A DNA stretch of 49,790 bases from a virus: positions 1 through 49,790 of IMG/VR virus record IMGVR_UViG_3300033153_010975; one strand, 5' to 3'. Below, piece by piece: positions 26,222-33,272 of this stretch; within the stretch, counting starts at the first letter, position 1; each line of letters begins with the position of its first letter. The notes beneath the pieces are model-generated. The model was not told the DNA's origin. It worked only from the letters and a program-made list of their open reading frames with translations, and did no database searches. Made by a program: the position numbers and the translations under genes.

Positions 26222-28718
26222 GCTTAGCCTCCAGTTTAGTTTGTATTATATCTCGTAACTTCTCCTCTACATCATCCCCAGTAAGATCAAGTTCATACAT
26301 ATTCCCTAAATTGAAGCCAACCTCAACGTCGACTGGTACACTTAAAGCAGACCCTAACCATTCAATTGGCCGCTCCAGATTTGACTTAATCTTCTTTAAC
26401 CTTTTAACTATGTAAGATAGCCCTAAGTTTAAAGCCATTTGCAGGACTAAAGAGTCATGTACTTGATTTAGGTACTCGACGTCTTTAAAGTAAGGGTCTT
26501 CGAAGATTGGCAAAAGCCCATGATAGTTTATTATTCCAGGTGCAGTACTTTGAGGTAGCCAAGAGTAAGCGCTTGTTAAGTCTCTCTTATCTAAGAAGAA
26601 TCTACGGAAACCAAAAGGATTCTCCAAAAAACCTTTAACTCTAAGCTCTTGCTCAACCCACGTGTAATAACGAGCGAGGCCGGGATAGGACACTTTACGG
26701 TAAACGTCTACAATTCTTTTAGCCTCTTTGTAAGAGAGCTCGCATTCGTAAGCAAAAAGCTTATAGCCCATCCTGTAGTTTAATCCATGATTAGCTTTCT
26801 TTCCCCAAAAACGTTCAGAGAAAGTTCCACTTCCGAGTGGGCATGTATTATCTTCTGTTGTAATCTCTTCGATTGGTTTATTAAATATGTCTGAAGCTGT
26901 AAGCTTATGTACATCAATGCCGCTTTGGAAAGCATCCCACATTTTACTGTCATCGAAGAGGTGGTATAACATATATGCTACAATGCGATTCTCTACTTGC
27001 TTTAAATCCATGTTTATTAGAAGGTGATCCTTATCTGCTGTCATGAAGTCTTTGAAAGAGATTACGTGCTCTTGAGGAGTTCCGGGATAGAGCTTAAATG
27101 GATGAGGCATAGTCTGAATATTTGTACCTTCCTCCCAAAGGTTCTTTGAAGTACTAAAGCGAAGGGACTTAGTTCCTACAGGATGCACAGAGGTTGTCAA
27201 TCGCTGCTTGTCAGTTAAGTTTACCTTAAAGTACTTACTATTCAATGTATTAAGTTTTCTAATAGTAAGCAAAGGTCTAACTTCTTCATGTCCCTGAGCT
27301 AAAAGTGTTTTAAGTGCTTTTTCATTTGTAGTTGGCCTACCTGTGGCCTTCTCATAGATAGTTTTTATCTTTTTCTCTCCATAAAAGTACTTCATAAGAG
27401 ACTTTGGGGAGTTTGGATTCACGTGATGCCCTACCATCTCTTTAAAAGCACCTTCTTCCCTTAAGACTAACCTATCGAGGTAATCACTTTCGTCTTTCAA
27501 ACCTTGAGTATCTACTCGCATACCCTTCTTCTCTTGATAGATAAGGGGATATATTAATTGTTTATGCTTCTTGTAGAGGTTAACATTCCCCTGCTTCTTA
27601 AGTAGCTTACATTGATGCTTATAGGCTATTGCAGTTGCGAGAACATCCTTAGCATTGTAGGTCAAAAAGGTTGCTTCACAGCCGCCGTATTTCATGTAAA
27701 CTTTGCCGTCGTCTTTATAATAAGGTTCACCGTCTCCGTAGATTCGTAAAGCAAAGTCTAACTTTTTAGGGTAGTCGGGCATAAGTATACCCTGCATAAT
27801 CATGGTATCGTCGTAGTTTTCTGCTACCATGCCGTACTTTTCAAACATAAAGCCGAGATCGAAGATTAAATTATGGCCGACGATTGTTACTTCTGGAGAC
27901 TTAAGCAGGTCTGCAAGTTTATCTAATATCCAAACCTCGGATAATGGATCGGAGTAGTAGTTTGCGCCGTTGGAGTATAAGGGTATAGACATTGCATTGA
28001 ACTCGTCATAGCCAAGTGCAAAGCAGGAAAGCTCTCGATTGATAACTTCGATGTCAAAAAAAGCTATACCCTTTTCATAAATCTTATCGAGGAAACTTGT
28101 AATCTGGTCAAACGCAGGGTATATGGTTATATTTCGCTTAACTCTTCTAACTTCCGGAAAGTCGGCCTCACGTTTAACACGCATTAAATCCCATACTATC
28201 AGTCTTCGGTCTAAAGGAGTACGTAATACAGAAGCAGGATGGATAGTTGGAATAACTTTCCGGTTATCGAGGTATGGTGAAGTTAAAATTGAACCGGCAC
28301 GTTTTTTAATCTCAAGCGCTCTCGTTAAAGCGTAAAGAGCTACGTTACCAAGAGGTACAAGAACGTTTGCTTTTGTCTCTTTTATACGCTCGTATAATGC
28401 TTGCTCGTATTGGCGGTATTCTTGTGACATAAAAGAGCATTTACCACCGTGAAACTTTATAAACTTTCCAATGTAGTTCTTTGGAGGTCTCTCTTGAATG
28501 ACGTTATCTATACGGATGTCCTCTCGATTGAGGCCAACAGAGGCGAGACAGGAGTCAAGTATTTTCCCTGACCAACCTACGAAAGGTTTGCCTTCTATCT
28601 CCTCATTCTTTCCTGGAGCTTCACCTATGAGAAGTATCTTAGAGTTCTTACTTCCGTAAGGTGGTATGATTGTTTTACCTGTCACGTTGACCTCCACCTT
28701 CAGTAAAGCTACTTTCAC
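26214..28718 (-). CDS. polA: Uracil-DNA glycosylase-like / family A DNA polymerase fusion
   Basis: 834 residues. Residues 1-190 resemble family 4 uracil-DNA glycosylases (GEAPGKNEE at 32-40, H160-PAS) without a visible 4Fe-4S cysteine set. A 3'-5' exonuclease follows with D222-I-E224, GHNLIFD and YNAKD. The polymerase has motif A DLKQVENR (571-578), motif B RFWGKKANHGLNY (R636 to Y648), and motif C VHDSLV (H754, D755). Residue H644 aligns with E. coli Pol I Phe762, and motif C has Ser instead of Glu. Bacillus phage SPO1 has a comparable N-terminal UDG-like domain on its polymerase. It is the replicative polymerase. Confidence 0.93.
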   Translation of the reverse strand: MKVALLKVEVNVTGKTIIPPYGSKNSKILLIGEAPGKNEEIEGKPFVGWSGKILDSCLASVGLNREDIRIDNVIQERPPKNYIGKFIKFHGGKCSFMSQEYRQYEQALYERIKETKANVLVPLGNVALYALTRALEIKKRAGSILTSPYLDNRKVIPTIHPASVLRTPLDRRLIVWDLMRVKREADFPEVRRVKRNITIYPAFDQITSFLDKIYEKGIAFFDIEVINRELSCFALGYDEFNAMSIPLYSNGANYYSDPLSEVWILDKLADLLKSPEVTIVGHNLIFDLGFMFEKYGMVAENYDDTMIMQGILMPDYPKKLDFALRIYGDGEPYYKDDGKVYMKYGGCEATFLTYNAKDVLATAIAYKHQCKLLKKQGNVNLYKKHKQLIYPLIYQEKKGMRVDTQGLKDESDYLDRLVLREEGAFKEMVGHHVNPNSPKSLMKYFYGEKKIKTIYEKATGRPTTNEKALKTLLAQGHEEVRPLLTIRKLNTLNSKYFKVNLTDKQRLTTSVHPVGTKSLRFSTSKNLWEEGTNIQTMPHPFKLYPGTPQEHVISFKDFMTADKDHLLINMDLKQVENRIVAYMLYHLFDDSKMWDAFQSGIDVHKLTASDIFNKPIEEITTEDNTCPLGSGTFSERFWGKKANHGLNYRMGYKLFAYECELSYKEAKRIVDVYRKVSYPGLARYYTWVEQELRVKGFLENPFGFRRFFLDKRDLTSAYSWLPQSTAPGIINYHGLLPIFEDPYFKDVEYLNQVHDSLVLQMALNLGLSYIVKRLKKIKSNLERPIEWLGSALSVPVDVEVGFNLGNMYELDLTGDDVEEKLRDIIQTKLEAKHG

Positions 28719-28872
28719 TTAGAAACTCTCCGCAAGCTGGTTGTTGGGGCATTATAGAAGTTAATCCGTCATCTAAATTTCCCGGTGGGAATCTATTACA
28801 ATAAGTAGCTATTACTCCAGATACGTAATAAATACATTCCTGACAAGTATAATTCCTAAAGTCCTCTTTCAT
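28675..28872 (-). CDS. Small Cys-motif protein (CxxCxYY ... PACxxF)
   Basis: 65 residues with TCQECIYY near residue 9, YCNRFPPGN near residue 24 and QPACGEF near residue 44, a four-cysteine pattern typical of short phage zinc-binding proteins. It overlaps the 5' end of the polymerase gene by 44 bases. It resembles the broken gene at 30300-30536 and the N-terminal motif of the protein at 363. Confidence 0.65.
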   Translation of the reverse strand: MKEDFRNYTCQECIYYVSGVIATYCNRFPPGNLDDGLTSIMPQQPACGEFLSESSFTEGGGQRDR

Positions 28873-28907
28873 AAGTCTTATCCTTTCACTTTGCTTTCAT
28901 GTAGGTC

Positions 28908-29108
28908 TTACATCCATGTACGTAGGGGTAAGGTAGTTTCACGTAAAAGCCTTACTTCTACCTTACGCTCTCTCTTTGGGCTACAATTGTACAGGCCAAA
29001 AAAGTACTTTCTACCTTGTACAAGTCTTTCAGCTATAAAGGTAAACTTACTTCTTCGACGCCTACTCTCTTCGGAAGCTTGCGTTGCGGTAAGTTCAACG
29101 GCTATCAT
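28908..29108 (-). CDS. Small basic protein
   Basis: 66 residues, arginine-rich. The start is supported by AAAGGAGA four bases upstream on the minus strand. Two longer plus-strand reading frames cover the same bases but have no ribosome site in context and oppose all neighbours. No function recognised; the SRRRRSK and KRERK clusters would allow nucleic-acid binding. Confidence 0.55.
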   Translation of the reverse strand: MIAVELTATQASEESRRRRSKFTFIAERLVQGRKYFFGLYNCSPKRERKVEVRLLRETTLPLRTWM

Positions 29109-29128
29109 TTTGTCTCCTTTCGTTTCAT

Positions 29129-29791
29129 TTACGCCTTCTTTTGTTTAGCAATTACCATTGTATGCGGTAAGGGTGTAAGAATCTTAACAATCTCGAAATG
29201 TGTTTCAATAAGTTTACAGAACGCCCTTTTGCTCCAGAAATTCTGGTGGCCGGGCGTTGCGCCTATGCGCTTTAGGTGTTTCCCACGGCATACGTTCATT
29301 AAGCGGAACAGCGGCTCACGAGGAACGCTGAATTCCACGTAGCCGTCCGGGTGCAGAATACGCTGAATCTCCCGCAACGCGATTCTTGGAGAGTTAAGGT
29401 GCTCAAGAACCCCATTGCAGAAAATAGCTTTAGCATTATTGTCTTCTATATAGTGTAGGTTGTAAATAGAGCTATGCCAGTATATTATTCTGCAATCTGC
29501 CGCGTTGCTAAGGACTTTGAAACTTCGATCGTAAGCATGTATGTACGTTCTGGGTAAAAGGTTGCTAAGTAATCGCGTTCCGCAGCCTCGACCACAACCA
29601 AGATCATAAACCCTTCTGCTCTTAGGCATAAGCTTTATTGCCTGCTTTAACGCTCGTGTGTAATCATAAACCAGTAACTTAACGATTGGATTTTTACTTG
29701 TATAAGGATTCCAAGTCATGTCAAAAATCGTTTCCGGGTTCTTGTCTCGACGTGCGCTGGTGAACGTGCCTTTATTTATTTGCTTATTCAC
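29129..29791 (-). CDS. Class I SAM-dependent methyltransferase
   Basis: 220 residues from the GTG at 29791, 8 bases after AAGGAG; an ATG at 29845 would run through a duplicated gene fragment. Motif I is VYDLGCGRG (about 61-69), followed by HAYDRS, and NGVLEHL in the post-motif region, as in Methyltransf_11-type enzymes. The substrate is unknown; no NPPY or PCQ motif, so it is not an obvious DNA base methylase. Its first roughly 18 residues and leader copy the Dam gene at 30990. Confidence 0.75.
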   Translation of the reverse strand: MNKQINKGTFTSARRDKNPETIFDMTWNPYTSKNPIVKLLVYDYTRALKQAIKLMPKSRRVYDLGCGRGCGTRLLSNLLPRTYIHAYDRSFKVLSNAADCRIIYWHSSIYNLHYIEDNNAKAIFCNGVLEHLNSPRIALREIQRILHPDGYVEFSVPREPLFRLMNVCRGKHLKRIGATPGHQNFWSKRAFCKLIETHFEIVKILTPLPHTMVIAKQKKA

Positions 29792-29882
29792 TGTCTTGCT
29801 CCTTAATCCCGTACACGTGCAGTAGTGCTCTCCGGGCGCAATCATTGTAATCTGGTAGCGTACTTGGATGGATTGTGTACAT
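29784..29882 (-). CDS. Remnant 3' end of a duplicated gene (32-residue ORF)
   Basis: A 32-codon ORF whose last 14 residues, ALLHVYGIKEQDSE, match the C-terminus ALLHAYGIKEQNNE of the gene at 30983-31438. Only the tail of that gene is present, followed by the same ribosome-site-plus-start arrangement leading into a methyltransferase. It may be translated: ATG 29882 follows AGGTAG and the previous stop by three bases. It is best read as a duplication remnant. Confidence 0.55.
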   Translation of the reverse strand: MYTIHPSTLPDYNDCARRALLHVYGIKEQDSE

Positions 29883-29885
29883 AGT

Positions 29886-30296
29886 CTACCTCGCTAATCT
29901 GTCTTTTGCCTGCTGCTCCAATCGTGACACATGAGAATCGCGCGAACTGCATTCATCACAAATATCCGGCACTGGATCAATTTCGAACTCTTCACCGCAA
30001 TCAGCGCAAGTTGCATGTCCATCATAATGCAGATCGAGTTCTTTTTCTTTTTCCTCAAGATATAATCGCAAAAGTTCGATTTGGTATTCGCGACTAATAA
30101 GCCATGATTTGAGTCTGGTTACATAATGCATCATTAGCCACTGCCTAACTTTGTTATCAGCTGTTAGCACAAATCGCCATGCTGCATTTCGTTCTCGTTG
30201 AGTTTCGAGCGGCATACGATTGAGTTTATCGGTGTATGGTTCTGCCATTTCAATAATTTCCGGCGCAATTGCTTTTGGTTCTTTTAAATCTGCCAC
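29886..30296 (-). CDS. Zinc-ribbon protein with helical N-terminus
   Basis: 136 residues from a GTG start 8 bases after GGAGG. A helical N-terminal two thirds (including KVRQWLMMHYVTRLKSWLIS) is followed by a four-cysteine zinc ribbon (CADC near residue 97, CDEC near 113) and a helical end. A role in nucleic-acid binding is possible. It lies in the methyltransferase cluster, three bases upstream of the duplicated fragment. Confidence 0.65.
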   Translation of the reverse strand: MADLKEPKAIAPEIIEMAEPYTDKLNRMPLETQRERNAAWRFVLTADNKVRQWLMMHYVTRLKSWLISREYQIELLRLYLEEKEKELDLHYDGHATCADCGEEFEIDPVPDICDECSSRDSHVSRLEQQAKDRLAR

Positions 30297-30299
30297 GAT

Positions 30300-30536
30300 T
30301 TATTCCTCCTTAGCTTCGAACTCTGGGCAGGGATTCTCCCAAAACTTCGTACGGGGGTTTTTTAAACGACAATCTACTCTGTAATAATCCAAGACAAAAT
30401 CGATCTTCCACATTGCAAGATTGAGTTATTTTCTCCAATCTGCTTTACACTTTGCAGAATTTATGTCTTGCGCTTTAAAATACTTACAATTTGCACAACA
30501 AATCTTCATATTATTGCACCACAAATATACTTGCAT
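30300..30536 (-). pseudogene. Cys-motif small protein gene interrupted by an in-frame TAA
   Basis: One minus-strand frame from 30536 to 30300 carries CCANCKYF, AKCKADWRK, then a TAA at 30426-30428, then after 12 bases continues in the same frame to CRLKNPRTKFWENPCPEF. Joined, these make the four-cysteine pattern of the intact protein at 28675-28872. The 3' end contains the GGAGG of the next gene. Either a recent nonsense mutation, two coupled mini-genes (30426-30536 or from ATG 30509, and 30300-30413), or a sequencing error. No genome-wide recoding of TAA is evident. Confidence 0.55.
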
Positions 30537-30561
30537 CCCTGTTTTTTGATTTAATTGATAT

Positions 30562-30990
30562 TTATTCCTCTCCATCAAATTCATCGATCAAATCAGGCCT
30601 AAAAACAATTACAGCACTGGGGAACGGAGCACATCCTTTACCGTCGTCAAAATAGAGACGCCCTCTAATGAATCGTATTTCTGTTGCCTTCATTATATAA
30701 TCGTGCCAATAACTTGTATCTGTTCTACTTGGAATTAACAGTACAACTGTTTTACCTTTACGCCATTCATTATAAGCTTTTTTTACCCACTTTTGAATCT
30801 CTCTACCATATGGCGGATTAACAAAGTTACAATTTCCCCACTCTATTTCAAGGCCGTCAAAATCAGGATTTTTAGGGCATGGATCGAAATCGAAATGAAA
30901 CTCATCATCAAGTGATTTGTAAAATTCCTTCGGCGTCTGCCAATCGAGACGCGTACTGGTAAACATACCATTATTTATTTGTTTACTCAT
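30562..30990 (-). CDS. dam: Phage Dam-type N6-adenine DNA methyltransferase
   Basis: 142 residues from ATG 30990, just after AAGGAG; an upstream ATG at 31017 would reread the previous gene. It contains FTSTRLDWQTPKEFYKSLD, the FDFDPCPKNPDF segment and the catalytic NPPYGREIQKWV, the hallmark order of the phage DNA N-6-adenine methyltransferase family (PF05869 type). It methylates adenine in DNA and may protect the phage from restriction. The start overlaps the previous gene's stop by 8 bases. Confidence 0.88.
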   Translation of the reverse strand: MSKQINNGMFTSTRLDWQTPKEFYKSLDDEFHFDFDPCPKNPDFDGLEIEWGNCNFVNPPYGREIQKWVKKAYNEWRKGKTVVLLIPSRTDTSYWHDYIMKATEIRFIRGRLYFDDGKGCAPFPSAVIVFRPDLIDEFDGEE

Positions 30991-31438
30991 TGTTTTGCTC
31001 CTTAATCCCATATGCATGCAATAACGCCTTTACGGCGGCTTCGATGCGGGTAGAACCCTTTACGAGTAAGCTTTCATCTTCAACTTTGAAAACTTTACTT
31101 GCTTTCAAGACATAACAATCTTTCTCACAACAATTGTAGCAGTATTCAATATGGTTATAACCTTTTTCTTCGAGAAGGTTTAACACGCGATCAAGCATTC
31201 GTGGGTTCATGAAGTCAGGAACACAACGTGAAAGCTTATGCCACGTAAGATTATTGTTATCATCCGTATCGAAGAATACATCGCCGTCATCAAGAAGGTA
31301 GCCAAAGTTACATTCATCTTTGTCGATGGATGTTATAAGTGCGAAATCAGGGTGTATGATATAATCCCCGACTTGTAGAGGTAACTTTTTAAGGAGTTCC
31401 GTACCGTACAGTAGTGAAACGCATTCTTGCGGTGTCAT
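30983..31438 (-). CDS. Unassigned early protein, parent of the duplicated fragment
   Basis: 151 residues, acidic, beta-rich N-terminus (DYIIHPDFALITSI), then a cysteine-rich middle (IEYCYNCCEKDCYVL near residue 98), and a helical C-terminus KALLHAYGIKEQNNE. The C-terminal segment is duplicated before the methyltransferase at 29791. Its stop lies within the Dam gene start, so the two are translationally coupled. No family recognised. Confidence 0.65.
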   Translation of the reverse strand: MTPQECVSLLYGTELLKKLPLQVGDYIIHPDFALITSIDKDECNFGYLLDDGDVFFDTDDNNNLTWHKLSRCVPDFMNPRMLDRVLNLLEEKGYNHIEYCYNCCEKDCYVLKASKVFKVEDESLLVKGSTRIEAAVKALLHAYGIKEQNNE

Positions 31439-31505
31439 GATTTTATCCTTTCGCTAAAATTAAGCCGATTGTTAAAAACTGCTTCGAGTAGTTGCATCTA
31501 AAACA

Positions 31506-31574
31506 TCATAAACCAGAAGTAGTTGCTAAAGCCTTATTAAGCTTCTTTTTGTGATCAATATAATCTTTATCCAT
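31506..31574 (-). CDS. Tiny basic ORF (22 residues)
   Basis: A 22-codon ORF, MDKDYIDHKKKLNKALATTS and two more residues, with a GAAGGG ribosome site 8 bases upstream of ATG 31574. It fills most of the gap between the genes at 31438 and 31596. Short and unconserved as far as can be judged, so it may be spurious. Confidence 0.3.
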   Translation of the reverse strand: MDKDYIDHKKKLNKALATTSGL

Positions 31575-31595
31575 TTTTAAACCCTTCTTTTGTGC

Positions 31596-31868
31596 CTACT
31601 TTGCTTTTCCGGGAAAATCTTTACGTAAATTAAGCTTATCTATAGACTTTAGAAAATCCCTCGCCTCCTGCTTCGTTAAGCTATTTACATAATCTTTAAG
31701 CTGTAGATTGCTTTTAAGGTTCTTTTTAGTCTTCTTACTTTTCCGTGTTTTATTTTTAGCATTTACAAAGAAATCTATTCGAGCTAATCTTGCACGTTGA
31801 ACCTTTAAAAGCTTATCTTGCGATGACAAGTTAGTCCACACGGGGTTTAAGGTTTCCAAAGTTGCCAT
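31596..31868 (-). CDS. Lysine-rich small protein
   Basis: 90 residues, strongly basic (KNKTRKSKKTKKNLKS near residue 38), helical ends, no cysteine. The start overlaps the stop of the upstream membrane protein gene by one base. It could bind nucleic acid or a host protein, but no family is recognised. Confidence 0.6.
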   Translation of the reverse strand: MATLETLNPVWTNLSSQDKLLKVQRARLARIDFFVNAKNKTRKSKKTKKNLKSNLQLKDYVNSLTKQEARDFLKSIDKLNLRKDFPGKAK

Positions 31869-32158
31869 TATCGTAGGTCTCCTTTAATACTATCGAAGTT
31901 TCTATAAAGGGAACAGCCTTTTATCAACGAAGCGTGTTCGTAGACTTCCAACGTTAACTCGTGTGCAAAGTTTAACTTGTTTAAATCAAGGACTACCCGT
32001 GTACCGTTCAGGTAATAGATTAAGTTTTTCTCATCGAGTGTAACTTGAATAGATTCCGTACGTAGGAATTTGTTTTGTTCTTTAGTTGAATCGAGTATAA
32101 GAAGTAGTAAAGCTGTCAGTATTACAGCTATACCTAACTCCTTTAAAAAAACTTTCAT
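31868..32158 (-). CDS. Membrane-anchored small protein
   Basis: 96 residues with an N-terminal hydrophobic segment (about residues 8-25) and a soluble tail. Its start overlaps the stop of the RHH-like gene upstream (ATGA) and its own stop overlaps the start of the lysine-rich gene. Its role is unknown; early phage membrane proteins often act in superinfection exclusion, but nothing here shows it. Confidence 0.6.
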   Translation of the reverse strand: MKVFLKELGIAVILTALLLLILDSTKEQNKFLRTESIQVTLDEKNLIYYLNGTRVVLDLNKLNFAHELTLEVYEHASLIKGCSLYRNFDSIKGDLR

Positions 32159-32367
32159 TTCTCCACTCCTTCTTTTAACTCCTCTTCAAGTTTTAACTTC
32201 TCTTCAAGTTTTAAAATAACCCTTAAAGCCCCTTTAGCCTGAGCTTGATTTAAGAGGTCATGAAGCATAAGGGTAAACAGCCGTTTACGGTAGTAACGTG
32301 GGATGACTTTTTCAATACGATACTTAAGGCTTAAAGGTATGTCTATAGATATACGAGGTCTTTTCAT
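32155..32367 (-). CDS. Ribbon-helix-helix-like small protein
   Basis: 70 residues from ATG 32367; a longer ORF reaching 32439 has no better ribosome site and rereads the neighbouring gene. The opening strand (RPRISIDIPLSLK) followed by two helices (EKVIPRYYRKRLFTLMLHDLLN) fits a ribbon-helix-helix DNA-binding fold, and a charged coiled C-terminus follows. It may be a regulator of early genes. Confidence 0.5.
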   Translation of the reverse strand: MKRPRISIDIPLSLKYRIEKVIPRYYRKRLFTLMLHDLLNQAQAKGALRVILKLEEKLKLEEELKEGVEK

Positions 32368-32384
32368 GGCTTTTCTTTCTACGT

Positions 32385-32621
32385 TTAGTTTGTGTTTATA
32401 GACTCGCCTAATGGAGACCAGCGAACAAGCTTTCGCCAAGATACAGAGAAGACCGGTATTATTTGCTGTCGCATAGGACTTTTTGTTCTTGGGTCTAAAG
32501 TTTGAAGTTTCGAAACGTTTCCAAAGAAGAGGGTAAAGTCGGTCTCTCCCTGAACTTCAGCAGAGATAACTTGTTCTACAACCTTACCGCCTTCTTCCCA
32601 AACGACTAAAAATCTCTTCAT
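32385..32621 (-). CDS. Small early protein
   Basis: 78 residues preceded by AAAGGAT on the minus strand. It is beta-strand rich in the first half with a basic C-terminal part. It is the first gene after the hairpin terminator at 32660-32691, so it may be read by readthrough or by a promoter not recognised here. Function unknown. Confidence 0.6.
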   Translation of the reverse strand: MKRFLVVWEEGGKVVEQVISAEVQGETDFTLFFGNVSKLQTLDPRTKSPMRQQIIPVFSVSWRKLVRWSPLGESINTN

Positions 32622-32653
32622 CTTTTATATCCTTTACTTTCGGAGGTTTTAAA

Positions 32654-32692
32654 GGAAAAAGCGGCCTAAAGAGATTTCCCTAAAGGCCGCTC
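32654..32692 (-). terminator. Rho-independent terminator, minus strand
   Basis: On the minus strand the stem AGCGGCCT / AGGCCGCT (32684-32691 with 32660-32667) encloses a 16-base loop and is followed directly by TTTTTCCTTT. This is the clearest intrinsic terminator found in the window. It ends the recombination/ssDNA-binding gene cluster just after 32701 and would lower transcription of the genes at 32621 and below. Confidence 0.8.
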
Positions 32693-32700
32693 TCTGTAAG

Positions 32701-33123
32701 TTACTTGACCGCTGACGAAATGATTCGAGCTATGACATTTTTGTCGGGGTACGCTTCGTCCTTTGACTTTTCAATCTTGAGAATACACCAAGCTTTTTGC
32801 CCTCTGGCACTCTCGTAGTGAATTTTAGATTTGTCATACTTAAGCTCAAACTTAAGCCAGAAATCCTTAATTCGGCGAAGTTTAAAGCCGCTACCGGGAT
32901 CATCTTTTCCATTCGGAAGGAAGAGTCTGTGAGTAATCAAGGGAGCATCCGGAAATTCTGCAGCCTTTAAGGTAGCTTCAATCCAAGTTGTTCCCGTCTC
33001 TTCGCTTACTCTTTCCCGCATGGAAATGATTTCGAGCAAGACTTCACCTTCAGAAGGATCAATAAGTTCCTCTTCCGGCACATCGTCAAGGTTTAGTTCA
33101 TAAAACGTTGCTTCAGCGTTCAT
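32701..33123 (-). CDS. DUF669-like single-stranded DNA-binding protein
   Basis: 140 residues. A beta-rich body follows the pattern seen in phage DUF669 proteins: EVLLEIISMRERVSEETGTTW, then a strand HRLFLPNG, a helix KDFWLKFELKYD and ARGQKAWCILKIEK. DUF669 genes sit beside Sak4-like recombinases and bind ssDNA with an OB fold. The start overlaps the upstream 50-residue gene (ATGA) and is preceded by AAAGGAG. A terminator lies immediately downstream. Confidence 0.7.
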   Translation of the reverse strand: MNAEATFYELNLDDVPEEELIDPSEGEVLLEIISMRERVSEETGTTWIEATLKAAEFPDAPLITHRLFLPNGKDDPGSGFKLRRIKDFWLKFELKYDKSKIHYESARGQKAWCILKIEKSKDEAYPDKNVIARIISSAVK

Positions 33124-33272
33124 GCTTTAGCTCCTTTCTTATCCTTTTTGAAACCAAACACTTTAAGAAGTATTCTTAGGTATAGTGGTAATTTAGCTTC
33201 TTTCGGTTTGATTTCGTCTATGAGTAGTGTAAAATCGTGTGATTCACCTTGAAAAATTCTTCTATGTTGCAT
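33120..33272 (-). CDS. Small basic linker gene between ATPase and ssDNA-binding protein
   Basis: 50 residues. The ATG at 33272 sits 7 bases after GAGGAG, overlaps the stop of the Sak4-like ATPase gene by 11 bases, and its TGA overlaps the ATG of the DUF669-like gene. Its last codons hold the next gene's AAAGGAG. The protein is basic at the C-terminus (LLKVFGFKKDKKGAK). Two-sided coupling and good ribosome sites argue that it is real. Function unknown. Confidence 0.7.
   Translation of the reverse strand: MQHRRIFQGESHDFTLLIDEIKPKEAKLPLYLRILLKVFGFKKDKKGAKA

Noticed and set aside
28891-29342. Two plus-strand reading frames (28891-29148 and 29016-29342)
   Set aside because: They oppose all neighbours and overlap minus-strand genes with good ribosome sites and a methyltransferase domain.
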